Assembly (NCBI GenBank): GCA_022495005.1
Contig: JAGYXB010000446.1
Location: forward strand, 124,001-188,000
Direction of reading: 5' to 3'
Length of the DNA stretch: 64,000 bases
Source of the DNA: Rhyacophila brunnea
Lineage: Eukaryota > Arthropoda > Insecta > Trichoptera > Rhyacophilidae
Position 1 is the stretch's first letter. The number at the start of each line of letters is the position of its first letter. Under the pieces are notes generated by a model. That model was given only the letters and a program-made list of their open reading frames with translations, had not been told where the DNA came from and searched no databases. Of this stretch, positions 22,246 through 33,040 are shown in pieces. The position numbers and the translations under genes were made by a program.

Positions 22246-22999
22246 AATCAACAATAATTTTTACCGGCGATGTCTCTATAATGTAATATGTAGTTTTTAG
22301 TACGACGTCATTGAGTTCAGTGCATTTGACATTTACAACTTGTGGCTAAGTTCATTTTAATAAAATACTATTTTGTGAAGCTTTCAATATACTATTAAGT
22401 ATATTATGTAGGCATATATTATATAGATAGGTACGTTTACATTATTATCTGATTTTGATTGTTGACACAAATTATCTTATACTATTCGATTTCCAATCAT
22501 TATTATCCTCGTAGAAATTGCACAGTGGCGTGCTTTGTTACACGTTAAAGAAATTGTTGATAAATGTTAAAAAAGCATTATCAATTATGTAAAATTTTCG
22601 CAATTATTTTATTTCATACAATCCCGTTTTATTCGCAATATACATACCTACCCATTATTTATCGGTTATATATATGCGTATTTAATATTTGACTATACTA
22701 AGTATATTGCATGAATCGTGTTAGTATTTTTCATATACGGTACAACAAAAAAAATCCAAAATCAGATCTGATTACAAAATATATTGTTATTCGTTGGTAG
22801 AATTACATAATTCGGTCTATAGTACCTACAGAAATTAAGTACAATATTATTTTATATGTCAAAGTGGAGTGAATTGATTTTCACATAGTGAAGAATTAAG
22901 AAGAAATACGTGTTAGCCATTCGTTCAAACCAATGGGTTCAAGCCCTAGATCCAAAAACATAATATCTGGGCGGATGCATAGTACCTACAGTAGCATCT
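22246..22999. other. AT-rich DNA
   Basis: CAGTGGCGTGC near 22524 resembles a hAT-type tip, with no partner found. Otherwise nothing recognised. Confidence 0.45.
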
Positions 23000-23230
23000 A
23001 TTCCGACGTATATAATCCATACTTCTTCTTGTTATGCTCCAGTATCGGAACTATGGCAAGCACAAGGTCGTGCCACTTCGTTCAGTTCATTGATTTGTCT
23101 TGCGCCTCCCGCCGTGGGAGACCTGAAGCACGTATATTGGTTTTGTAGCACCGCTGCACGGTAAGGGAGGGTCGGACTCTGCAAAAGAATCCATAATACT
23201 GTAGGTACTACAAGGGTATGGAGTCGCATT
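23000..23230 (-). repeat. Possible LINE 3' end
   Basis: A GC-richer block whose minus strand ends in AACAAGAAGAAG, as do the LINE tails at 11800 and 63345. No reverse transcriptase motif is visible, so this is only a guess from its tail and composition. Confidence 0.25.
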
Positions 23231-23559
23231 ACTTATATTATTTTGTGTACGCCGTACGGCATCTTATAAATCTGGAGCTTGTTCTTCGTAAGTGATGGAC
23301 TAACATGTCATTGGTAATACCAATTGAGAGTTCAGTAATTTTTGTTCAATCAAATAGCTTTGGATATTGTTGATATATTCCACTTACGTGGACGTTTTTA
23401 AGATATTGTCTACTTAGTTCAACCGGCGTGCTTTCACCTATATATCTACTTATTTTAATTTTTTTATTCTTTTTATCCCGAATTGCTATTTAAATATTTT
23501 TATTTTTTGTCATATTAAATTAAAAATAAATCAATTTGAATTAGACTGTTTTTACTGGT
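23231..23559. other. AT-rich DNA, no feature
   Basis: Nothing recognised. Confidence 0.5.
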
Positions 23560-23900
23560 GACGGTGTTTCTCTCTCGATTCCATCCTACCGCCATTCATG
23601 TGAATGAATGACCCAGGCAGTTTGTATATTTTTATTATTGGCGGTTTGCTTTTATTCATATTGTTCCACGTACGCCAATGGCTTTAGACGTATCTACCGC
23701 GTGTGGTTTATACAATCGTAAATTAGCGAGTGATGCATCACATCACGGACTACGGCTGACAACGCTTCGGCGATTGCGTCGTAAACCGCACGCTACAAAT
23801 CATATTCCCATAGTCGCGTTTGACGTCCGCTTGATTAGGTCTTTACTGCAGACTATGGCAAGGAGACAATAGTATTGGATCGTTGTGCCATGCTTCTTAT
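23560..23900. promoter_or_regulatory. Candidate enhancer-like block
   Basis: This block is less AT-biased than its flanks and keeps CpGs. It holds paired Runx-type sites in opposite orientation, TGTGGTTT (23702-23709) and AACCGCA (23784-23790), and several homeodomain-like words (CAATCGTAAATTAG, GTCGTAAA). The open frame 23678-23872 (64 codons) is not recognised and may be chance. It could be a conserved non-coding element; this is inference from motifs. Confidence 0.3.
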
Positions 23901-24309
23901 GACACATGAAGACATTTAGTTTGAGACTCGAAGATGTACATTGTACATATACAGTTTCTTAGGCACTACAAAGTATAATGCTATGTGATATAACATCTCA
24001 GTCTTTTACGATAATAACAATTTAGTAAAGCTTTTTCGAGTACCTACTAGTAATGGCATTAATCTCTGGGTAATAGTGACTCACCACAATTTACTTGGTC
24101 ATGATTGCGATTGTGTATATATCGGGAAAACCGCTAGAAGCTTCTATATTAGTTTTACTTAATATAATTGAAGTTTAATATGTAAAATCTGACAAATTTA
24201 GGCTAGCCCAGATTGTCAAGTTTGCAAGTAACCCAAATTCAATTTTGAGCAGAATACAGAAGCTTGCTAATGACAGTTGAAAATAAGGTAGATTTATAGG
24301 TTATGTACC
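23901..24309. other. AT-rich DNA, no feature
   Basis: Nothing recognised. Confidence 0.5.
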
Positions 24310-24645
24310 TAGGGTATGTGTGTGTGAGTGACTAAAGAAACCTGGAAAGATACGTGTTAGGCATAACGCGACAACATCATAAATTAAATCAATGCATACT
24401 GACAAAAGTACGCGATATGATAGAAGTCACCAAGCTGATGAAATAAAACTGGGTCAGCCAAACAGGTGAATAGGTAGGTACATTAAACGTCTTCAGCGTC
24501 ACATTAAAACCCACTAAAATCACTAAGTTCAGCGGCAGTAGGTACACAGTGAAGATCTGAGGAGCGATAATTATGGAAAAGGCAAAAGGAAGCCTTTATA
24601 TAGCGGTGAACCGACCTCGGCTGGTGATGATGATGACGAGTCTAC
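24310..24645 (+). pseudogene. RTE-like LINE C-terminal fragment, L5
   Basis: The frame reads LERYVLGITRQHHKLNQC, matching the [12 protein letters not shown] segment of the better copy at 47130. In-frame stops follow, and the 3' end is ACCGACCTCGGCTGGTGATGATGATGACG, a typical RTE-like tail of GAT repeats. The reverse transcriptase core is missing. Confidence 0.65.
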
Positions 24646-26784
24646 TTCTGTAATCAGTATTAGTCAGAAGCATCTCTGTAAAATATGATATTAAGAACCT
24701 TACCAATTTTGACGGTAATTTCATAGACCAACAATGTATTCAGGGTCGCCCTATCACAATAATAATGCGGATAAAAAGCAGTTAATATTTAACTAGATTC
24801 AACACGCTCCCGGCGTAATTTTTCCGGTTCAAATCCCTATGATTACCACATTTTATCACCTATTTATTGGCATCGTCTCTCCACTCCACTCTGCCGCTTG
24901 GCGAGTACAAGAATGTAAAAAAAATCATTTGAAATAAGCTCAGAATGTTGAACTTGTGAACGATTCGTCATCAGAGATATAATAATATTTTGTCGTTAAA
25001 TCGCCAAAATAAAAAAATTAATTGAACGTGAGGGATTAATAATAATATAAAACATTGTTTATTTTACAATGGTTACACTGGAGATTGCTTTGTTACCAGC
25101 CTTCTGCTTTTGAACCTGATATTAAAGCAGACCAGCATACTTCGATTTTCGTCATGCATCTAGCTACTGCTGCAGGAGATGTTTTCTTTGGGTTAGTCTT
25201 TCATCTTGGGATACTAAGTATCTTTCAGATATCAAAAGGTATGCTTTATCAGAGCACCTCATTAGAGAAACATTCAAATGTATTTATTTTATTTCAAATT
25301 ATAAGTTCAAGAATTATACTACATGACGTGAAAAATTAAAAAAAAAATGAGTAGAAACATAAATTATATATTATATAATATATAAGGAAGCACTTACCTA
25401 CATCAAGTGAGCTAAACATACACTAATTTAATAAGTAACTGATATCTTGTCTTAACCAACGTTTTCTCTTATTTTTATATTATGTGCGAGAATAATAATT
25501 TATAATAGATTTTAGTAGTAAATTTTGCATAAACAAAAACATGTGCGCAAATATTCACCATTTGTTTTACGTAGATAAATGTACCCGTCAAATTATTATA
25601 CCTTGTGAAGTGTGCGCGCGTACATGCGCACATATTACGAGGGAACATCGATCAGATAATTTCGTAAAACATCCTTCACCTTAACTCTCTTCACGCAAAT
25701 AAAATTTGAATATACATAATTTTGAAAACACTCATGAGAAAATATAGCCAATAGAAAAAATCTTTTTTGAAAAAAATGTATGTTCAATAATGAGAATGGT
25801 ACATTCTTAAAATCTTGTGAATTATTCGTTGAATAAAAAGAAATAGGTAATTCAAATAAAATTTGTTGATATTTTTGTAGCAATTTGGTTTATCACATTG
25901 TAACCAATGAACTTTTAGTTTTACCTACACCATGAGAAAACGAACAGTTGATAGTATCATCTCGTCCATTTCGCAACAAACTGAAAACTACATTAATCTT
26001 TTTCACATATCGTTGATTATTTATTGATCAACAATTCCTTAATTTTTGCACACGAATTGTTTGTCGAACGTTTTACTTTATACATAAAGGGGGTTTGTTG
26101 TCACCCCTAGCCCAACAACGTAATTAAAGTCACCCTAGACTGTAAGTCACCCCCAGTGATTTCGGCATCATACCCTAAGCGAGAACACACCAAGTACCAA
26201 CCCGAAAATATACTTTAAATCACATCTTCTGGTCCTCTTTATCCTGTTAGACTGACGCTGCATGCAATGGATTAATTTAACCATAAGAATAGGGATCATG
26301 TCAAATTATGGGAATCAAATTAGGTGATTATTTATATATTATCTTATTTGAAATACTGTGGGTACTAAATGTGGAATGAACTAAATCCAAAAAAGTTTCA
26401 AAAACTAATGGTAATTTAGCAAGGTAGGTATGAAAAAAGTTATGCGTGTTGGGTATAATGCACTGGAACCGTCAAAGAAACAACAAGTGGTGAAGTATTA
26501 TGCGTTGAAATCGCGTCGATGGATAGATCATCGAAACGATGATAAAATCCTAGCTCCTTGGTACCCAGTGGTATCCAAGACAGGCGCGCACACGAGGGTT
26601 GGTTCAAGTCTGGATCCTATCCCCCAAGAACGATTAAAATACGAATTATGTAGTTCAGGCATGATGCATGTCCAACTTTAAATAGGCTGTGATCTATTAT
26701 ACTCTTGCACTGACATTCTTCAACTTCGATAAATGCATTACATCTTAGACTATGGATACATCCATTACATATATTTATCTGAGA
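24646..26784. other. AT-rich DNA with unrecognised small frames
   Basis: The frames 25055-25339 (+, 94 codons), 25635-25883 (-, 82 codons) and 26430-26681 (+, 83 codons) show no domain I recognise and no supporting context. I treat them as chance frames. Confidence 0.45.
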
Positions 26785-27245
26785 ACACTGAGGCGTTACA
26801 AATTAATACACAAAGACATACTCAATTTCCCATTCGTTGTGAAAATGATAAGTTTTGGTCTTCTTTTGAGCACTCATTGTACTCATCATCAAACTATTGT
26901 TTTACTGTACCTACCGGGAGCCTACTACACGGCGGTAAGGGGAAACTACGCCTCAGTGTAATGTACAGGAATTTACATCTTTTCTTTCTCTCATTCTTGC
27001 GGCAGGCCGTGAGTGATACAATACGAATCAAGTGATACGACGAGATCATGCGAGCGTCTTCATGGTTTTTTGAAAATGATTTTCCCAGAAGCTCTATAAG
27101 GAAATAAAAATAGGAATGGTGAAAGATTCCCCTTAAAATCATTGAAATCATATTAATCATAAATCAAATTTACGCGATTTATAGATTTTTAAAACTCAAT
27201 TCTTATGGGCCGGGCTTATGACGCGTTGACCAAAATCCAAAATCC
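26785..27245 (+). repeat. Dispersed repeat D, copy 1
   Basis: It aligns with 53612-54025 and in part with 48060-48270 (inverted). Shared words are AAGGCGTTACAAAT, GGTAAGGGGAAACTA (altered in copy 2), CTTTTCTTT, GCnGCAGGCCGTG, ATACGAATCAAGTGATACGACGAG and GCGTTGACCAA. It is non-coding; class unknown, possibly a SINE or an LTR piece. Confidence 0.65.
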
Positions 27246-27639
27246 TCCCGATCGACGCATCGAACATGTCTGACGTAAATGAATGGAATATTACTTATTC
27301 TTTTTTATCAACACCTCATGCGTGAGGATCGTGACGCAGATTATATAGCTGTCAAACAGCTTTCTCAATTGGCTGGCCCCACTTCTCTCGGCATTATACG
27401 ACATGCACGTATGTGTTAGTGTTATACCCATGAATCTTCTCAGGAATCAAACGTTTGATTTAATATTCTTACGGCATGAGACAAGACAGCACGGACGACA
27501 CAAACGGACTCTAATGGACTCTAATGATGAATCTTAATAATTATGATTGTCAGGCTACGCGCATTTGATGACCTCTTGTAAATAACTCATAAACCGGTAG
27601 TTGTATATACAGGCCGGATATTCATCGCTAAACTCGATA
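27246..27639. other. AT-rich DNA, no feature
   Basis: A short direct repeat GGACTCTAAT occurs twice at about 27508-27530. Nothing else. Confidence 0.5.
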
Positions 27640-27990
27640 CCCACGGTGGCCGCGCGACTTAGGCGTTGGAGTATCACGCCGTGGGTCCCAGGTTCGACTC
27701 CTGAGTCTGGCAAGTACACATATTGTTTTTCAATTTGTGTGTGAGTCAGGGTATGGACCTAATAGGTTGAGCAAGTGGCTGACATCCATTTCTCGTAAAA
27801 AATAAAATCTGTTAATACAAACCTCTACTCTGTGGAGGCCCATATTATGATCCTATTAGGATCGGATATGGTCGAAACTCGATATGCAGAGTGTCTGGGT
27901 ATGAGGAATGCACCTGGAAAGTGCAAAATTCCACGGTTGAAACGACGGAAAGCTATAAGTCGTAAGTGGGGTAAATGCGAAATTCATTGT
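27640..27990 (+). repeat. tRNA-derived SINE family S1, fullest copy
   Basis: The head has GGTGGCCGCGCGACTTAGGCG and a B box GGTTCGACTCC (about 27690-27705) followed by GAGTCTGGCA. The body (TTGTTTTTCAAT, GTATGGACCTAATAG, TTGAGCAAGTGGCT, CTGTTAATA, GATCCTATTAGGATCGGA) matches 52438-52671 on the other strand. The 3' part (AGTGTCTGGGTATGAGGAAT, ATTCCACGGTTGAA) matches 35885-36000. Confidence 0.8.
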
Positions 27991-28189
27991 TATTCTTTAT
28001 AAGTACCTAATATCGTGATAAAATAATATGTACATATATTTCGAATAGCTTATTGATTGTGACTGATTAAACATAATTTTAGATTATAGTCATAAGTATA
28101 ATAAGAATAAATATTTACCTACCTATAAAATGGGTTTACACTAAACCCTGAACAGTCGATTGTGCTTCATCAAATAAGACACTTGTTCA

Positions 28190-28450
28190 AAACGCCGCAA
28201 TCATTGCCGCTCGATGGGGCAGTAAAAAACCGCCTCGTCAACTAAGAAAGCGCTCCGCAAAAAATCGGTTAAGTCAACTCACGGGAAAGGGGAGAGCGAG
28301 AGAAGGAAATGCGGAATGGCAAAGCGCTTTTTATGGAGGCTGTAGTACCGTGAAAACCATCTCTACGACGCCACCGGAATATATAATGAGGCCTAAGAGC
28401 TGAGGTATGGAGTTTCCACGGTGATTTCACACACAGTGTTGGATCTGTCT
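28190..28450. promoter_or_regulatory. GC-richer block, possible conserved element
   Basis: CpGs are kept and the GC level is higher than the flanks. Contains GGCAGTAAAAAACCGCC and GCTTTTTATGG, words similar to posterior-Hox/Cdx binding sites. The minus-strand frame 28269-28454 is unrecognised. Regulatory function is a guess. Confidence 0.2.
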
Positions 28451-28707
28451 GCATACTGACTTGTACGTTTCTTGCCTATTTACATATTCGGTTTAAAGTG
28501 ATGCCGAAATAAAACTGTACAAACTTTTCTTATAACCTATAGTATTTTTTTTAAAATTTATTTATTCAGTACTAGTGGCAAATACTCTATAGTAAACGAA
28601 TATTTAATGTTTACGTTGACACAAAAATAACTAATTTAATCACAAGCATTTACTACAACGTGTGTTTATTTATAAATGACATGTGAACGTTAGAGTAATA
28701 ATTTATA
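28451..28707. other. AT-rich DNA, no feature
   Basis: Nothing recognised. Confidence 0.5.
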
Positions 28708-29000
28708 TCATCATCACCATCAGTCGGTATCAATCCACTGCTGGATGATAGTCTCCTCTAGCTGCTTCCACTCTTGTCGACACCCAGTTCTTTGATGCCA
28801 CGTACATCCACTGCATTTTATGCTAGACAGGTATTTTAGGGTGTCCCTTTGATCGTTTAGTGCCCCTTTTGCACCGCTGTATGATGAAATTTATCAATAA
28901 TCGTTTATCCATTCGCCAAGCGACATGTCCAACCCATTGCCATTTCATCTGCTTAGCGACTTCTATCAACTTGAAGCCCAAAAATACCTACTCAACTAGG
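28708..29000 (-). pseudogene. RTE-like LINE 3' end, L6
   Basis: It starts with ATCATCATCACCATCAG then ATCCACTGCTGGATGA, the reverse complement of the usual RTE-like tail, and continues with the reverse of a C-terminal coding region. It aligns with the copy at 51858-52220 (ATCCACTGCTGGAT, GGTGTCCCnnnGATCGTTTAG, CATTCGCC then ACATG or ACATT, CATTTCATCTGCTTA). 5'-truncated and decayed. Confidence 0.7.
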
Positions 29001-29777
29001 TTTTTTTTGACCATGTCTGATCCTAATATTTCCTTAAGTAGCGATTTATACAGTAGGTCCCTACTGTAATTTTATTCTCTGATACTCTTTTGAGGCTTGT
29101 CCCATTCCCCATTATTGACCCATGTTCCTAAACATTTATAATAAGTCACACATCCAATTGGTTTGCTGTTAATAACAAAAGTTTTATTTTGTTGTCGCTA
29201 TTTTGAATACTGTCCAACAGTTATTTATATAATATAATGTACTAAGGTATCGGTATAGTAACTCAAAATAAATGACGCCTAATAAAATCAGTAGATATGT
29301 CAGCAAATAAAAAAATAATTCTCATTATAATGGCACGTATGCTTTTAGTTTTCAGCCACTGTTCAAATGTATGGATTCATCTTTGAGTGTTTACAAGTAC
29401 ATCATAGAAAAGCTGACTTGCAGCCACAAAGAAAAATGGTCGACGCTATGCGAGGAAAAGCGACGCCGATGCCTCAGTGAAAAGTTTAAACATGGAACGA
29501 CGCGGATGTCTCGATGCATACGTGACTTCAGTTGTGAGGTGGTGAACAAACTACGAACGGGTGTTGGTATACATAGTTCATCATTTTGTAGAGGAGACTT
29601 ATGGAACTATGAGGGAATTGTTATTAATTTTAGTGTTTAGTTATCGCTATATCCTATCTATATGATAGTTTATATGCGAGACTATAAATTAATTAATGAT
29701 CAATGGTATTGATATACAACATTTATATAATATATCTATGAGGATGTAGGTATGTATACGTGTGTATAGAAATATAT
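29001..29777. other. AT-rich DNA with one unrecognised frame
   Basis: The frame 29371-29640 (+, 89 codons, ATG start) is the only notable one. It is lysine- and arginine-rich (for example KEKWSTLCEEKRRR) but matches nothing I know. No promoter or splice context supports it. Confidence 0.4.
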
Positions 29778-30880
29778 ACTTATATTAGGTGGCTATACTT
29801 GTGGATTTGTTAGATTAAAAAACATAATATTATAAAAAGTACGTATCATGTAAGAATATTATTGAATATTAACTGTTTAACTAATAACTTTTGACTGATA
29901 TCATATATATATCTCATTCATTAGTTGACACCATTGTTCCTAGAATGGATGATTTTACACCTCATGAGTGTAGTATTTTTACCACATTTTTTTTAGCTCG
30001 TATTCTTGTTTGCCCGGTGATTGTTTATACAGTACAAATCTTGCAATCGATTTTAACTAACTTCCCGACTAGCTAGACATTCAAAACTATTAGAATAAAT
30101 CAGAACACGATGCCAATGCATATTTTTTTACTTTTAGCCATCTTTAATTAGAATTGAATTAATTTTCAGTTAATTCTGTTTTGTATGAAAAGTTATTTCG
30201 GAAGAAATCCGTAATCCAATCCACTATTATTGGTTGCTAAAGAGGTGGTCCTAGCAACTAAATTATTAATATATACGTGCGTTACTATGGAAATCAAAAT
30301 GACATTTCAGTATTCTATATTTGTTTGTTTGGTGCAAAATAGCAAAAAAAATGATTTGTTGACAGTTGCCTTATTTGTCCTAAATTATGATTGCATAGAA
30401 TTGTCTTTTGATCTATTTTGATCATTTAAGCTAGTCAAGTCAAGTTTATATGATTCAACAGAAAATTTAAAAACGTGGTATATAAAAAGTTATTTTTATC
30501 TTGTAATTATTATTGTTTATAATAATTATTAATGATCTATTATTAGGTTTTGACTATTTATTATACGTTTATCGAGTGTATTATTATTAATATATGGGGT
30601 TTTTTTACAAACACTACTTATTCATAATTTGTATGTTACATTTTTTATTGTGACCCTTGACTTGATAGGTAGGTAATGGAGGTTTTACCTACTGTATTGT
30701 GTTGATTGGTTATATAAGTTAGTGTTAATAGTATTAGTTGTCAGTGTTTATTTGCCTTTCGGTGAGTGTACACAGTGCCTGAAGATGCCGAAAGGCGAAA
30801 GCCGGATTGCAAAAAATGACTCAAATAGAATAGTACAAAACTTAAATCCATTAGAATTTGTTTAGTTTTAGTCGTTACTG
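29778..30880 (+). repeat. Dispersed repeat R2, copy b, with a 490-bp insertion
   Basis: 29778-29990 matches the first part of 2272-2450, and 30480-30880 matches the rest. About 490 bases (29991-30480) interrupt it and have no counterpart in copy a. The hammerhead-like motif is at 30779-30800 (CTGAAGATGCCGAAAGGCGA then AA), but the following GCCGGATT differs from CCCGGGTC in copy a. Confidence 0.65.
30779..30808 (+). ncRNA. Hammerhead-like motif, copy 2
   Basis: Same core as at 2741, but the stem III region is GCCGGA and the cleavage triplet is lost. It is probably inactive. Confidence 0.25.
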
Positions 30881-32999
30881 ATCACCTATACCTTTGACAT
30901 TGAGCAACTTACGGAGTTTACGTAGTTTAGATAATATCCTCTGCCTACGGATTCGCCAATTTTCTCTGCGAGGTGGGATAGATCATTTACTTCTCTTTGT
31001 AGATACTATAGAAGAAGTATCCAGCTTCTTCCACACTTATGTAGTATCAAGAAAAGCTTATCCATTTAAGATACCTACATATAATTTCGCTATTGCGTTT
31101 AATGCATAAGTGTTCACATAATATGCATAAAACCCTCGGTATAAAATTTGTATCATTTAAACAAAGGATAAAATAAGGCGTCAAGTAACAAAAACCGATA
31201 CGTCCACATATGCTCATAATATAATAAAAAAACATTTTCTATGTGCTGATTACAATATGATGTAATGGTCTATAACTTCTAAAACGCCCCAAAACCACAT
31301 GAGGAAATTCTTTGAAAACTTAACGATTTACAAAACCGATTAGGATTTCAAGTGATCATTGTTATGACTGATGATTCTTGTTCGATTTAAGTGTTCATGA
31401 ATGTACTGCAAATAGCGGTTAAACAATACAATATAAGTATGCATACTGTTTCAGTTTGAAAAAAAAATATGATTAAAAATGTTGAAACCAAGTAGTTCCT
31501 GACGCAAGCAAACATTATTTCCCACTAATATAGAATTGTGGACTTATCTGTTTTTGTTAGTATACACCTCATATATAGGTGTGGTTGTGAAGCTGTTAGA
31601 TAGTGCTGAGTGTGGTATCTATAAATCCTTTACCTATATTAATAATACTATTATATTGATATGAAATATTTTTCAGTTTCAGACAGATGTATTAAAAAAA
31701 AAAACAATTGGAAATACATATTATATAGGACGCATGATGTATATAGCCGGTAGGTATGTATATGTCACCATCATACAAATGTTTTCATTTCACAGGTATC
31801 ATAAAGAAAATGCACATAGATATAGTCATACCTATTCTACTTTTGTTATTGTCTAGTTGAAGGTGCTAGTGAAAACAAAAAACAACCTTAACTTAATCAC
31901 CATTGTCTTAATAATATAGAATGGATCTTTACTGCATGAAATAAATCTCTACACGTATATCTATTCTGCGCAACGAATACCCGATTTGGTGGAATTTTTG
32001 TTTATCTAATCAAGTCGTTTTCTTTGGGGTAATAATTATTATCAGTAATTAATACTGTAGCGTCGTCAACTCAAATAATCCGATGCGGGCCTCGGCACAG
32101 GCAACACGCACACTTACAAGATGTAACTCATACATTAATACATTAACAAAATATATCAAGCATCTACAAGTGTTTCACTGGTGATCAATCAACTCGATCC
32201 CACAATAATACGTTATAGACTGAAGGTAAGCACCTATATGATAACAATTATTGAACGATTGGATGCAAAGCCCATGGGTGGCAGTAAAACGGTGGCTCAC
32301 AAGTCAATTTTACGAACGGTACGACCACTCGACAAAAATTCAATGATATTTTTAATACTGCATTGCCCAATAAGTGTGGCAGGGCGAGTCGACCAGTTTA
32401 CACCATTAGAGGTTTGGTTTTTGGTCCTAAACCATGCATGATACTCACCTATTGTTTATTGGTCATAATGTTTGGGGATAACCAAATATAGTCCTAGTAT
32501 GTTGCGCAAAGAAAGAAAGAAGAAGAATTTGTTATACATTTATTAAATGCTAAAACAAAATAAAAGTTTAGAATCAAATAGTAGATAGGTGGTTTCATTT
32601 TTTTTGTGAAATAAATAAATAATAATGCCGGCCTCACACATCACAAAATCCTCCCGAATTATTGTATGAGTAGTGACTTTCTCTATGTGGGCGCTTATAG
32701 TAATATTATAAAGCACGTCTCACACCGTAGGGCCGCGCCATTTATATATATTTATTCCCAGACGGGCTATATTTCTTTATAAAACTCAATTTTTATTAGG
32801 CGGAAACAGCGTGTATACACGTTTTTACGCGAGGTGCTCGGTACTCGGGATAGATATGTACTTCGAAGGGCGGTTTGTAATGTACATATTTAATTTATTT
32901 TCTAAAAGAAATTTTTCACAATAAATGTATCAATTCTAGTTTATGTACTTAAGTTAGGTATATACTAGTCCTATTCCGTGTGAATCATTTTTGTCTTAA
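30881..32999. other. AT-rich DNA, no feature
   Basis: Small frames at 30894-31109, 31047-31235 and 32181-32441 are unrecognised. A GC-richer spot near 32630-32870 has kept CpGs. No gene supported. Confidence 0.45.
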
Positions 33000-33009
33000 G
33001 CGTTTTAGC

Positions 33010-33040
33010 GAGCCGGGTTTTCCTTCCGGCATCTTCAGGT
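33010..33040 (-). ncRNA. Hammerhead-like motif, copy 3
   Basis: On the minus strand from 33038: CTGAAGATGCCGGAAGG, then AAAACCCGG and CTC. It keeps the CTGAAGA and AAACCCGG blocks but the G of GAAA is changed, which would be expected to abolish activity. The flanks are not related to repeat R2. Confidence 0.25.

Noticed and set aside
22524..22534. CAGTGGCGTGC and similar isolated words at 17099 and 51548 as transposons
   Set aside because: Only single tips are present; without a partner end or duplication they cannot be called elements.
25055..25339. 94-codon frame as a membrane protein gene
   Set aside because: Hydrophobic by AT-rich composition; no recognisable family, no splice or promoter context.
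27640..27710. Functional tRNA gene
   Set aside because: A B box is present but the acceptor and anticodon arms do not fold; a SINE body follows. The same holds for 9642-9717, 11567-11642 and 22166-22243.
29371..29640. 89-codon basic frame as a small gene
   Set aside because: Starts at an ATG but has no recognised domain, no repeat support and no evidence of expression; kept only as a note.
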